From NCBI RefSeq assembly GCF_000215995.1, contig NC_015680.1:1054001-1118000 (forward strand): DNA of 64,000 nt, read 5' to 3'. A program made the translations under genes and the position numbers. Shown piece after piece: positions 42,692-51,847 of this stretch. The notes below the pieces were generated by a model. It saw only the letters and a program-made list of their open reading frames with translations. It made no database searches and had not been told where the DNA came from. This DNA comes from Pyrococcus yayanosii CH1. Its GTDB lineage: Archaea; Methanobacteriota_B; Thermococci; Thermococcales; Thermococcaceae. How positions within the stretch are numbered: position 1 is the stretch's first letter; every line of letters starts with the position of its first letter.

Positions 42692-43657
42692 TCAGAGCTT
42701 CCTGACGAGGAGGACGCTCCTGCCCACGTCCTCAAAGCTCACGTCAAAGCCCTCCTCTAGTATCGCCCTCTTAATCTCTGCCTTCGCCGGATATCCTATA
42801 AAGTCGCCGTTAAGGCCTTCAAAGAACTCGAGGGCCTCCACGTTGTTGAACTCGTCCCTGAAGACGTCAACCACCACGAGCCTTCCTCCGTCCCTGAGGC
42901 TCTCCAAAACTCTCCCGAGGACGTTACGCCTGTTTTGGATGTACTCAAGGACGAAGCTCATTATAGCAACGTCATAACTGTTGTGAGGTTTCATAACGGC
43001 AACATCAAGCTCCTTTAGCTCTACAGGAAGGTTTTCCTTCTCAACCCTAGCCCTCGCTATGTCGAGCAGACCCGAAGAGTAGTCGACACCTACATAAATG
43101 CCAGATTCGCCCACATGCCTGCCGAAAAATGCTGGAGAGACGGAGCCACAGCCAAGGTCGAGAACCTCAACTCCCCTATCTATCCCTCCCACCCTGAGTA
43201 TTAGTTCCCTGTAAGAGGAGTGGAAGGATGAGCTAAGCCTGATATCCCAGAAGTCTGCGTCCTTGTCAAAGTCCATCAGGACATGGGGGTGATGAGGTGA
43301 TATAAGCGCGAAGTCGACCATCTTATATATTTCCTCGAACATGGGGATCCAGTCGGGAAGTAAGAGGAGGTAATCCTCGTTCGGGAATTTAAGCTCGTAG
43401 GAGAATCCGTTCAAGATGAGGTTAGTAGGCGTTTCCTCTATTATACCCAGGGCCTTCAGATGCTCCACAAGCTTCATAAGAAGAGGCTTGTTAGGGACAC
43501 CTATCTGGGCCAAGAGCTCCCCGTAGCTGGGCCTGCTAGCGACGGCCTTAAATATCCCGTATTTTATTCCAAGCTGGGCAAGGTGTAGGACGCTAAGGCT
43601 TATCATGTGGTCAATGTTCGTGTCCACGATCTTTACAAGCGTTTCCCGACGGCTCAT
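42692..43657 (-). CDS. Archaellum-associated SAM methyltransferase
   Basis: 321 residues. An N-terminal winged-helix-like segment (SVLHLAQLGIKYGIFKAVA to ALGIIEETP) is followed by a class I methyltransferase fold with motif I EVLDLGCGSVSPAFFG and IYVGVDYSSGLLDIARARV. This resembles the Thermococcales gene called fam in the archaellum locus (recalled name). GGGGAGGAGAA precedes the ATG, which overlaps the end of earA. The substrate is unknown; modification of archaellin or a regulator is possible. Confidence 0.8.
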   Translation of the reverse strand: MSRRETLVKIVDTNIDHMISLSVLHLAQLGIKYGIFKAVASRPSYGELLAQIGVPNKPLLMKLVEHLKALGIIEETPTNLILNGFSYELKFPNEDYLLLLPDWIPMFEEIYKMVDFALISPHHPHVLMDFDKDADFWDIRLSSSFHSSYRELILRVGGIDRGVEVLDLGCGSVSPAFFGRHVGESGIYVGVDYSSGLLDIARARVEKENLPVELKELDVAVMKPHNSYDVAIMSFVLEYIQNRRNVLGRVLESLRDGGRLVVVDVFRDEFNNVEALEFFEGLNGDFIGYPAKAEIKRAILEEGFDVSFEDVGRSVLLVRKL

Positions 43658-43668
43658 TTCTCCTCCCC

Positions 43669-43995
43669 TCACATAAATTTCCTGTAATAGGACTGGTAAT
43701 CCTTAAGCATCTCAACAACCTTCTTTCCATATTCTGTGAGCCGGTAGTACTTAAATCCATTGTTCACAACTTCCTCGACGAGACCAAGGTAAACGAGAGA
43801 ACTCTCGCCATTGTACCTGTTACCTAGACCAACGAGGGCACCTCTCACATTGGAGGGATCGGAACCTACTACCCTAGCTATCTCGCTGAGATAGGTGGCA
43901 GAAGGATAAATCTCGTATAGATACAGGAGTATTCTGCGCCGGAGCTCGCTCCTGTGAAGTGAACGCAGGACGTGGGGGTCTATCACTGCAACCAC
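43669..43995 (-). CDS. earA: EarA-type archaellum transcription regulator
   Basis: 108-residue winged-helix protein (YLSEIARVVGSDPSNVRGAL, YRLTEYGKKVVEML), a strong candidate for EarA, the activator of the archaellum promoter in euryarchaea. The location beside flaB and the TACATA boxes support this. The GTG start is preceded by GGGGGAAC; a GTG three codons later has better GGTGG spacing. TATATAAAAT on the minus strand near 44038-44050 is its promoter. Confidence 0.85.
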   Translation of the reverse strand: MVAVIDPHVLRSLHRSELRRRILLYLYEIYPSATYLSEIARVVGSDPSNVRGALVGLGNRYNGESSLVYLGLVEEVVNNGFKYYRLTEYGKKVVEMLKDYQSYYRKFM

Positions 43996-44201
43996 TGTTC
44001 CCCCCCCGCTTTGCTGATTCTTGGCTGATCTTTACCACTTATTTTATATAGCTGTGGAATTAATAAAACTTTCGGAAAGACTTTAAATATTCCCCAATAC
44101 AATACAAGGCAGTAAAGTATAATTATGCGCTGATGCGTTTCCACGTCGCCTCAAGGAATCCTTAAATAAGATGATTGTTCATTTTATGATGGGGTTGGAT
44201 A

Positions 44202-45200
44202 ATGTTTGGCAGAAAGAAGAAGGAGAGACTCAGTTGGTCTTTCATACAAAATAGGTATCCGGATGTTGCCGAAGGACTCAAGTCTCTGAGGGAGTGGGAC
44301 TCCGTTAAAGCTTCCCTAGCGGATGCTGAGAGACTCGGAGACTACTCAATCCTCGCTCTCCATGCGATAGTGGCCCTAAAAAGGGAACTCCACACCGAGA
44401 TAGAGATGGTAAGTGAAAGACTTTATACCCTCTCGTCCAAACTCGATGCCCTCAGGACGGATGCCGATAACTCCTACAAACGTCTCGAAAAGGAGATTGC
44501 CCAGATAAAGGACATCCTCGACGAACTCGAAAGGAGAACCCTTCTCATATCAAACGTTGAGAAGATGCTTCCGAGGCTGGCAGAGCTGGAGGAAAAGATG
44601 GCAACATATCCACTCGAGGTTGCTGAGAGACTTGAGAAGAGATACATCAAAGAGCTTCAGGAGAAGGCTGAGACTCTCATCAGGGAGATTGTAGAGGAGA
44701 AAATAGAAGAGCTTGAGGAAAGGCTTAACACCAAAGGATTTGGACCTGAGGCGATTAGGGAGGTACTAACGAAGTACGAAAAGGCCCTCTTGGAGAATGT
44801 CGAGCTAAAGAAAGAGCTGGAAAGAAAGGATAAGCTAATAAGGGAGCTTTCGGCTAAGGTGTCCAAACTACAGGAGGGTGCAAAAAAAGTTGAGGAGATT
44901 GAGAAGAGGGTGGATGAGTACAAGAGACTCGCCGAGGAGGTAGCCACCATAAGGGCAAAGCTTGCCCAGATAACGGGCCGCTACAACGTCCAAGATGCCC
45001 TAAAGGCCCTTGAAAAGGAATTCATACCGCGCTCAAAGGTGGAGGAACTAGCAAAGAGTGTCAAAAAGCTCATGGAGGAAAACGAGGAGCTGAAGAAGGA
45101 AAATGAGAGGCTAAGAAAAGAGCTCGAGAGGATAAACCAAGCAGTCAAGGTACTAATCGAAGAGGGACTCATCACGACCCAGCTTTCTCAAGAAGGCTGA
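44202..45200 (+). CDS. Long coiled-coil protein
   Basis: 332 residues. A basic N-terminus ([12 protein letters not shown]) and a short globular segment lead to almost continuous heptad coiled coil ([58 protein letters not shown]). No membrane segment or enzymatic motif is seen. CTTAAATAAG about 40 bases upstream is the promoter. It overlaps the convergent HEAT gene by 29 bases. A structural or scaffold role is inferred. Confidence 0.75.
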   Translation: MFGRKKKERLSWSFIQNRYPDVAEGLKSLREWDSVKASLADAERLGDYSILALHAIVALKRELHTEIEMVSERLYTLSSKLDALRTDADNSYKRLEKEIAQIKDILDELERRTLLISNVEKMLPRLAELEEKMATYPLEVAERLEKRYIKELQEKAETLIREIVEEKIEELEERLNTKGFGPEAIREVLTKYEKALLENVELKKELERKDKLIRELSAKVSKLQEGAKKVEEIEKRVDEYKRLAEEVATIRAKLAQITGRYNVQDALKALEKEFIPRSKVEELAKSVKKLMEENEELKKENERLRKELERINQAVKVLIEEGLITTQLSQEG

Positions 45201-45921
45201 GCTTCGATATGCCCTCCTTGACGACCTTCATAACTAGCTCACTAGGATCCTCGAACTCCTCCAATCTCCTGAGAATCACCTTTCTGAACTTGTCATTAAG
45301 GGTTCCTAGATGAACCAGCACCTCCACTGCACTCGCCCGCACTATCTCATCCTCGTCGTGGAGCAGAGAGATTATACGAGGAAGATATGGGCTAACGTAG
45401 CGGAAACCGTTCTCCCCCATGGCCGCTATGAAGTTGAGGGCAGCGAGCTTATCCTCTCTTGCCCTTGACGTTAGCATCTCAGCAAAGTCCCTCGCTATCT
45501 CGGCCATGAGCGTGGGGTTCGCCCGGGCTATCTCCTCGAGGACGTAGCTCACGTTGACCTTGATCTTTGGATCCCCTATCCGGTAGTTTGCGAAGAGGAC
45601 GGGCACCATAGTCCTGAGTAGTTCTGGCTTTTCTTTAGCTATCTGGCCGAAGGCCTTAGCTATCTCCTGGGTGAGAGGAATCGCCTCGCTCTTTTTCACA
45701 AGGGCGAAGAGCTTTGTAATCAGGGGCTTGTAAAGCTCCTCCTTCTCCCTAGCAAGAATGACAATTATGGATATCGCGTTTTTCACGACCGTCCAGAGGT
45801 CATCGTCGAGATATGATACCAGCTCTTTAAGAACCTCCTCATCATACCTTGCCTTAATGAGAACCCTATCAAGATCCTTTCCCGTCGCTAGAAGCTCTCT
45901 AACGTCGAGCTCCTCCTCCAT
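45172..45921 (-). CDS. HEAT-repeat protein 1
   Basis: 249 residues of tandem helical repeats ([80 protein letters not shown]), the HEAT/armadillo pattern of protein-binding scaffolds. There is no signal peptide. The ATG MEEELDV is preferred over a GTG three codons before it. The partner is unknown. It is the intact member of three HEAT genes in this window. Confidence 0.8.
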   Translation of the reverse strand: MEEELDVRELLATGKDLDRVLIKARYDEEVLKELVSYLDDDLWTVVKNAISIIVILAREKEELYKPLITKLFALVKKSEAIPLTQEIAKAFGQIAKEKPELLRTMVPVLFANYRIGDPKIKVNVSYVLEEIARANPTLMAEIARDFAEMLTSRAREDKLAALNFIAAMGENGFRYVSPYLPRIISLLHDEDEIVRASAVEVLVHLGTLNDKFRKVILRRLEEFEDPSELVMKVVKEGISKLSLLEKAGS

Positions 45922-45980
45922 AGGAACCACACATAAGTTTAATTACCCCACCGGTTAAAAAGGTTACCGGAGGTGATTCA

Positions 45981-47237
45981 ATGAAGCGCGCCCTTGCACT
46001 CATCCTCTTGCTCATACCGTTCGCCATGGCTCAAGATGTGATTCTCTGGAAAGGAAGTCCCTGTGAAGACGTTCCCTATCAAAAGACAATAGAAGCCGTT
46101 GCGATATCCAATGGAACGATATACGCGGGGTGCTCCTACAAATGGGTCGTGAACGGCACGGGGCTCATAAGCGTTTACTACCTAGGTGTGACGGCAGCCT
46201 ACTCTACCAACGGAACGATGCTGTGGACCAATGACTCAGGCTTCGTGATGAAGCTGTATCCGCTACCTGAAGGGAAAATCCTTGTGGGGAGCATAGGAGG
46301 CCTCGTCGTGTTTGACGAGAATGGCAGATACGTTGACAGGTTCCTAGTGGAGGGCAAGCTCTATGACTTCTCCGTTGACGGCGATGAGGTTTATCTCGTC
46401 AGCGGTGACGTTGGAATGGTGGGGAACAGATCATATCCTTACGGCTTTATATATAAGGTTAGGCTCTTGCCTAACGGAACAATCGTTAAGCCGGCCCTTT
46501 GGAGCCTCAACCTCTCAACGATGCCCGACAGGGTCAGAGTGGGAGATGTGATATACGTGGGCTCCGGATTTCCCTCCGGCTACACGAGTCGCCACAGGTT
46601 CGGCGAGCTCCTCGGTATAAATCCAGATGGAAGGCTACTCTGGAACGTTTCACTAGGGGAATGGGTCAGGGACATAGACCTCTGGAATGGAAAAGCGGTC
46701 GTCGGAACGGGCTTTGGCCGAGAGGGCAAGCTACTCGTTGTGGATGGAAACGGGAATGTGTTGCTTGAAAGGGAGCTCTTCTTCGTGGAGGATGTGGAGG
46801 TACATAAAGGTATGGCCTACGTGGGAGGAGCGGAGGAGAACGGAAAGCTTGCGGCGGTTGACCTGAACACGGGGAGAGTGGTGTGGGAGAGGGACTTCCC
46901 CTACAGGGTGAAAGTCGTGAAGTGGTACGAAGGAAAGCTTCTCGTGGGGACCGGGAAGTTCGAGACCAAGGAGGAGGACAACCGAACGGTCGTTTACAAC
47001 ATTGGTGAGCTCTTTGTCGTTGACCCAAGGAACGGAAAAATCCTCAAGGAGCTTAGTTTAGGCTACGTTAGGAGCATCGCCATCGAAAGCGATACCGTCG
47101 TCGTGGGGACGGGAAGTGGCGACTTCTTCGTCTTAGATGGAAGGGAGCTCTCAAGTAAAGGTGTGTGCGGCCCGGGCCTAACAGTCCTACTCACCCTCTT
47201 CGCACTCCCCCTCGGAAAGAAGGCTCTCAGCCTCTAA
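45981..47237 (+). CDS. Secreted PQQ-like beta-propeller with CGP-CTERM-like tail
   Basis: 418 residues. A signal peptide (ALALILLLIPFAMA) leads to repeated propeller blades (IYAGCSYKWVVNG, ILVGSIGGLVVFDENGR, AYVGGAEENGKLAAVDLNTG). The C-terminus CGPGLTVLLTLFALPLGKK is a CGP-CTERM sorting signal of Thermococcales, which is cleaved and probably lipid-linked at Cys. It has many N-glycosylation sequons. GGAGGTGA precedes the ATG. The function is unknown. Confidence 0.85.
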   Translation: MKRALALILLLIPFAMAQDVILWKGSPCEDVPYQKTIEAVAISNGTIYAGCSYKWVVNGTGLISVYYLGVTAAYSTNGTMLWTNDSGFVMKLYPLPEGKILVGSIGGLVVFDENGRYVDRFLVEGKLYDFSVDGDEVYLVSGDVGMVGNRSYPYGFIYKVRLLPNGTIVKPALWSLNLSTMPDRVRVGDVIYVGSGFPSGYTSRHRFGELLGINPDGRLLWNVSLGEWVRDIDLWNGKAVVGTGFGREGKLLVVDGNGNVLLERELFFVEDVEVHKGMAYVGGAEENGKLAAVDLNTGRVVWERDFPYRVKVVKWYEGKLLVGTGKFETKEEDNRTVVYNIGELFVVDPRNGKILKELSLGYVRSIAIESDTVVVGTGSGDFFVLDGRELSSKGVCGPGLTVLLTLFALPLGKKALSL

Positions 47238-47720
47238 GAACTCTCTCACAAGCTTTTTAATCTTTCCCGGCCCATTTACATCTTCTCCAACGGGCAGTAT
47301 CTCACCGGCCTCAGTTATTAGGACCACCCCATGCCTCCCGTTCTCCACTGGGACAACCCTTAAGACGCCTGACTTACCCTGGGCTTTGACAGGAACTCCA
47401 TCCAGGAGGCTTGAGAACACGCCTACAAGAAGGGAGCGAAGAGCTCTCCTGTCGTAGGCCAAGGGGTTTTTACCCACGGAGACGAGAATACAAAAACCGC
47501 CCCCTATCGAGAACTCCATTTTTATAGCCTTTCTCGGGGGTTGGAAATTAACCAACTCGATTATGCTCACCTTTTCAAGCTTCGAGAGGTCTAGCGTCAA
47601 GCATCCCTGGGGCCGCAGTTCAAATATCAGGTGTTTACCCTCTATCCTGAAGCCAGCCCTTCTAAAACGGGGAAAAGCTGGGGGGTTCAAAAGGGAGTAT
47701 GTAAGGACATCAACCCACAT
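47187..47720 (-). CDS. Small protein of unknown function
   Basis: 177 residues, beta-rich with a helical C-terminus (KIKKLVREFLEAESLLSEGE) and no recognised domain. CTTTAAGG lies about 37 bases ahead of the chosen ATG (MWVDVLTYSLLNPP); upstream in-frame GTG and ATG codons are alternatives. The 3' end overlaps the convergent propeller gene by 51 bases. Confidence 0.55.
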   Translation of the reverse strand: MWVDVLTYSLLNPPAFPRFRRAGFRIEGKHLIFELRPQGCLTLDLSKLEKVSIIELVNFQPPRKAIKMEFSIGGGFCILVSVGKNPLAYDRRALRSLLVGVFSSLLDGVPVKAQGKSGVLRVVPVENGRHGVVLITEAGEILPVGEDVNGPGKIKKLVREFLEAESLLSEGECEEGE

Positions 47721-47794
47721 GCTTGAAGATTGAGCGGACACTCCCCTTAAAGGTTTCCCGCAAGGTTTAAGTTGTTCAGGCAAAATCATCTTTC

Positions 47795-48424
47795 ATGTTC
47801 GGAGAGCACGAACTAAGGGAAGGCTCGATAGAGCTGCCCGGCGAGACGATAATGCTGGAGAAGGAGGGTGAGTTCTACAGGTACAGGAGGGGAGACGTGG
47901 AGAGAATTATAGTGGGTGGAGAGGTGCTCCGAATCCTCCCTGCTCCTGCCGTCGGTTACGGGGTCAAGCTCCTCATGATAAGGCTCGCAGAGCCCCTGGC
48001 GGTCCCGCCAGGCGGGAATGTTGAAGGCTTCCTTTCGGCTCCAGTGGAAGTGGAAGTGAAGGTCGAAAACCTTTCCATCGACCGCTTTTCCATTAGCAGG
48101 GAAAAGTATGCCCTCTACGGCACCCTTGAGGCAGGGGTCATAGCCAGGTATTATAAGAGCAGGTTCTGGAGGGAGGAACCTCCAGACCCGGGGGTCGTAA
48201 AGCTGAAAGTCATAAACCCCTCGAATGACTGGAGACTCCTTGAGAGGGTCGTCTTCCCACTCTCGGGACCCATGTTCTACTCTCGGGAGAAGGCTTACTA
48301 TCCCTTGATTACCGTTTCCCTGAAGAAGGACGTGGAGGTAGTCAACACTGGAAAGGCCCCTCTGCCCGGCCTTAAAGCCGCCAGCGAGGAGAGACACCAG
48401 CTCAAGTTCATGATGAGGTGGTGA
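47795..48424 (+). CDS. DUF432 family protein
   Basis: 209 residues, resembling archaeal DUF432 (GSIELPGETIMLEKEGEFYR, ILPAPAVGYGVKLLMIRLAE, CVVL-like VKLKVINPSNDWRLLERVVF). It is predicted beta-rich and lacks membrane helices. DUF432 often precedes an MscS channel in Thermococcales, as here, where the stop overlaps the channel's ribosome binding site. GGTTTAAGTT about 28 bases ahead suggests a leaderless message. Confidence 0.8.
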   Translation: MFGEHELREGSIELPGETIMLEKEGEFYRYRRGDVERIIVGGEVLRILPAPAVGYGVKLLMIRLAEPLAVPPGGNVEGFLSAPVEVEVKVENLSIDRFSISREKYALYGTLEAGVIARYYKSRFWREEPPDPGVVKLKVINPSNDWRLLERVVFPLSGPMFYSREKAYYPLITVSLKKDVEVVNTGKAPLPGLKAASEERHQLKFMMRW

Positions 48425-48426
48425 GG

Positions 48427-49515
48427 ATGTGGGAAGAAGTTGTTCTTGACCAAGTTATAATATTCAACATCACCGTCAGAACCCTCCTTGAATCCATAAC
48501 TATCCTAATGGCTGGACTCATCATCGGCAACCTGCTAAAGCATCAAATTCTCAAGCTCTCCCGGAACACGAAGTTCGTCTGGATATTCAATGAGGAAACT
48601 GCTTCCCTTCTGAGGAACCTCGTAATTCTCGTAGCGATAATATACTCCCTTGATCAACTTGGCATCCTCGACATAGGGGTCGCGGGCACGAAGCTAAGCA
48701 ACATCCTAACGGCCGTCCTCTTTTTCTACTTCGCCCACGCTATAGGCAAGAAGACCAAGGCTTACTGGGTCATGAGGGCCGGTGGGAAGGGCCCAGAAGT
48801 CCAGTTAAAGGCTAAACTCTTTTACTACATCCTCATCACACTCGCCTTTTTTATAGCCCTCAATATAGCGGGCTTCACGGGCAAGCTCACAACGGTGCTG
48901 GCGGCCGCTGGCATAACCGGTATAGTCCTGGGCTTCTCAGCGCAGACCGTTGTTGCGAACTTCATCTCGGGCATATTCATGTACTTCGACAAGCCGATAA
49001 AGATAGGAGACCCGGTTGAGGTTGCGGGCTACTCGGGCATAGTCCACGACATCAGGATACTCTCGACTAGGATAAGGACCTGGGATGGCCTTCTCGTCAG
49101 GATACCTAACGAGAAGCTCTTCAACAGCGAGATAAAGAACCTAATGAAGTACCCGGCTAGGAGAGTGGATGTCGTCGTTGGAATAGCCTATAAGGAGGAC
49201 ATCGATAGAGCGATAGATGTCATTAAGAGGACACTCGAAGATATGGCCTACGTTCTAGCCGAACCTGAACCGGCAGTTTTCGTCCAAGACTTCGGAGATA
49301 ACAGTGTTAACATATCCATCAAGGCGTGGGCCCCAGCCGAAAAGTGGTATAGCGTGAGGACAGAGATTCTCAAGAAAATAAAGGAGGCTCTCGAGAGGGA
49401 GGGCATAGAGATACCCTTCCCGCAGAGGGTCAACTGGTTTGCCCAAGAACTGAGGGTCAAGGTGGAGAGAGATCAGCCTACTCCACAACCAGCGAACGGT
49501 CCTTTTCAGCCATAG
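48427..49515 (+). CDS. MscS-type mechanosensitive ion channel
   Basis: 362 residues. Several N-terminal helices lead to the pore segment and MscS core: TVLAAAGITGIVLGFSAQTV, VANFISGIFMYFDKPIKIGD, then PVEVAGYSGIVHDI. A cytoplasmic MscS C-terminal domain follows (IPFPQRVNWFAQELRV). GAGGTGGTGAGG precedes the ATG and overlaps the DUF432 stop, so the two are coupled. It relieves osmotic stress in homologues. Confidence 0.93.
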   Translation: MWEEVVLDQVIIFNITVRTLLESITILMAGLIIGNLLKHQILKLSRNTKFVWIFNEETASLLRNLVILVAIIYSLDQLGILDIGVAGTKLSNILTAVLFFYFAHAIGKKTKAYWVMRAGGKGPEVQLKAKLFYYILITLAFFIALNIAGFTGKLTTVLAAAGITGIVLGFSAQTVVANFISGIFMYFDKPIKIGDPVEVAGYSGIVHDIRILSTRIRTWDGLLVRIPNEKLFNSEIKNLMKYPARRVDVVVGIAYKEDIDRAIDVIKRTLEDMAYVLAEPEPAVFVQDFGDNSVNISIKAWAPAEKWYSVRTEILKKIKEALEREGIEIPFPQRVNWFAQELRVKVERDQPTPQPANGPFQP

Positions 49516-50134
49516 CCTCTAGAATTCTGATGCATATCCTACCTATTTCTGGACTTTCTGATTCTTTGAGTTCCTTCAGGGCGGGAACTAAGTTCTTCAA
49601 TGGGGGTGCTTTTCCACAGGGAATGCTCCCCACGACTGCCTCAAGTGTTAAAAGGGCATCAAAACGCGTTTCCTTATCTTTTAAGAACGCTTTCAGTCTG
49701 TCTATGATTTTTGTTCCAATATCATCATCCCACCTACGGAGAAAGTAGTAGCCAAAGAATATCAGTGCTCCAAGTCGGCGACTTCTATTCGATGAATCCA
49801 ACCATTCGAGCATTTCCTCCAGGATTTCCCCTCCGAAGTCCGCTCTTAACACCATATTCGCCAAGATTTTGGCCGCCCTATCCCTTGCCCATCTGTTCTG
49901 AGAGCTTAAGATGTTAAGGAGCGGTCCGATGGCCGGCCTCAGGAGAGAAATGTTATCTGGCTTTAACTCCTTGGACAGCACGTATAAAGCCCAGAGGGCA
50001 TCCATCCTATCCTCTATGTTCTTGCTATTGAGCATGTCTATGAGCTCTACCACTATCTCTCGCCTTACCTTCACGAAATTAAGGAGTTCTTTTTTTGTCC
50101 CCCGAGGAGAGCACACGGACAAATGTCTTCTCAA
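49478..50134 (-). CDS. HEAT-repeat protein 2
   Basis: 218 residues of HEAT-like units (LNSKNIEDRMDALWALYVLS, LSSQNRWARDRAAKILANMV, WLDSSNRSRRLGALIFFGYY, FLKDKETRFDALLTLEAVVG). The start is weak: TTG, TTG and GTG options occur without a ribosome binding site, and the gene follows the previous HEAT reading frame by 15 bases. It could be translationally coupled to it, or part of a formerly longer protein. It overlaps the MscS gene by 38 bases at its 3' end. Confidence 0.6.
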   Translation of the reverse strand: MRRHLSVCSPRGTKKELLNFVKVRREIVVELIDMLNSKNIEDRMDALWALYVLSKELKPDNISLLRPAIGPLLNILSSQNRWARDRAAKILANMVLRADFGGEILEEMLEWLDSSNRSRRLGALIFFGYYFLRRWDDDIGTKIIDRLKAFLKDKETRFDALLTLEAVVGSIPCGKAPPLKNLVPALKELKESESPEIGRICIRILEAMAEKDRSLVVE

Positions 50135-50149
50135 CCTTTTTTGAATCTT

Positions 50150-51102
50150 TTAACATTCCTTGAGCTTTGATTTTTCTGATTGCTTAAAGTCCCCCAGGAG
50201 AGGAGGATGCAACTCCCGGGATCCGAACATTTCCTGGAGCGGAGATTTGTACACGGGGCCAAGAATTATCCTTTCGCCAATCTGAAGCCGAACCTTCTCC
50301 ATATTTTCAAGCTCACCTGCAAGCCATTTCAGAATGTATTTATCACCAACTGCCAGGGCAAGGTCTATTGCCTCCTCAAATTTCCCATCCTTCAGCAGCC
50401 CGTTTATTTTCCTAAGGGCCTCTTCCGGGTTTGACACGTAATATTTGTGGAGCAAATCTTCGAGAGCCCCTGCCACCATTTTTGCCTTGTTCGTAATTGT
50501 TGGATCCTTGTGGTAGAGTGCAAGGTTCTTAACGGCCGTGAGTGTCCTTGATAATTCTTTGACTGTTTCCTCCGTTGGTGGAAATTCTGTCAATTCCATT
50601 ACAATGGTCAGGATGAAGTCCAGAAGGAGTATATCTTCACTTGTCAGGAGGTCGGTTAATTCCCTTATGAGCAAGAGGAGGGCCTTTTTATCCCTAACAT
50701 AAGCCGCCATGTTGAGGAGAAGCTTAAGCCCCATAGCTTTTATCCTGGGATCCCTTGAAGAGATTAGACGGGCTATCTTAGACCGGACAACGGGAGAAGT
50801 ATGGAGAGGACGCATACCGGCGAGCACGCTCGGGATTTCGAGCAAGAAGGATTGCCTCAAGGCTCTCCTTTACGACAAAAAGCTTTTCAGGATCTCCCAT
50901 GGTGGAAAGGATCTCCTTTAAGGCCATAAGAGCACCAATACGGACGTTCCTGTCTTTATCCCTTACGAGCTCTATGAGCATTCTAAGAACGTCTTCGCTG
51001 GAGCAGGCCAGCTTGACGACTTCCCCCACGTGCCAGGACGAGACTATCTCTTTGAGTTCCTCCAGTGATAGTTTTGGGGTTCGTAAGATTGCGTCATACC
51101 AT
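50150..51102 (-). pseudogene. HEAT-repeat gene broken by frameshifts
   Basis: The right part reads WYDAILRTPKLSLEELKEIV then HVGEVVKLACSS and RNVRIGALMALKEILSTMGD; the left part continues as LEIPSVLAGMRPLHTSPVV and IKAMGLKLLLNMAAYV. They join only if one base is skipped near 50845-50855 (ESLEAILL to LEIPSVL). At the 5' end, the ATG at 51102 hits a stop after two codons unless the frame also shifts by one. Both halves keep HEAT periodicity, so this is one decayed or frameshifted gene. It starts 26 bases after the methylase stop. Confidence 0.65.
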
Positions 51103-51127
51103 TATGTAGTTTTATTAACCCTTTTGT

Positions 51128-51739
51128 TCAGGCCCTCACAAAGCGGTAAATGTCTACGGCAATCCTAGCCAGCCTCTTCCTATGGAAGAAGAATTGGGCA
51201 GGAATCTCGAGCCAAGTTGTCAGCCTGTGGGTTATCAGGAAGCCGTTGTCCCTAACGAAGGCCTCTATGAAACGCCTTACCTCCGGTTTGGCAAGATGAA
51301 TCAAGTAAACGACGTCCGCAACCTCAAAGGCCTTGAGAAGGAAAGGTCTGTCTGCTCCTTTTCTTTGGGCCCCAAATGGTGGGTTCATGACAACGGTGTC
51401 CACCCGGACAGCAAAGGCAGAGACGTCGCCCTTGAATACTTGAACGCAACCTTCAAAGCCCATGGATGAGACGTTCTCCCTGAGCACTGTCAAGGCGTCT
51501 CCATCCACCTCCACGGCGTGAACCCTCTTGGCCCCGAGAAGGCAGGCTCCAACTGTCAGAACGCCTGTTCCTGCTCCCAGGTCGGCGATTACCTTCCCCT
51601 CCAAGTCGCCGAGGGTGAAGGCTAACCACAAGAGCTCCGCCGCAACGTTTCCCGGCGTTCTATACTGTTCAAGCCAAGGCTTCGGGCTCCTGAACCCCTT
51701 GAGCTTCGAGAGGATTATCGCAAGCTCCTTCTTCCTCAT
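51128..51739 (-). CDS. METTL5-like RNA adenine methyltransferase
   Basis: 203 residues. SAM motif IADLGAGTGVLTVGACLLGA, acidic VHAVEVDGDAL and the catalytic NPPF motif (VVMNPPFGAQRKGA) match the METTL5/COG2263-type family that makes N6-methyladenine in small-subunit rRNA in eukaryotes. The C-terminus is basic. The RNA target here is inferred from the family. Confidence 0.88.
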   Translation of the reverse strand: MRKKELAIILSKLKGFRSPKPWLEQYRTPGNVAAELLWLAFTLGDLEGKVIADLGAGTGVLTVGACLLGAKRVHAVEVDGDALTVLRENVSSMGFEGCVQVFKGDVSAFAVRVDTVVMNPPFGAQRKGADRPFLLKAFEVADVVYLIHLAKPEVRRFIEAFVRDNGFLITHRLTTWLEIPAQFFFHRKRLARIAVDIYRFVRA

Positions 51740-51847
51740 GCCCCGGAGTAGGGGTAGAGACTATTATCGTTTCTCTGAAGCACAAGGTTCTTAAATATGC
51801 AACTTTACTTACATACCGCTGACCATAATGCTGAAGGGGGGAAGAAC

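Noticed and set aside
46666-47028. 120-codon minus-strand frame within the propeller gene
   Set aside because: It is antisense to a gene with signal peptide, blades and sorting tail.
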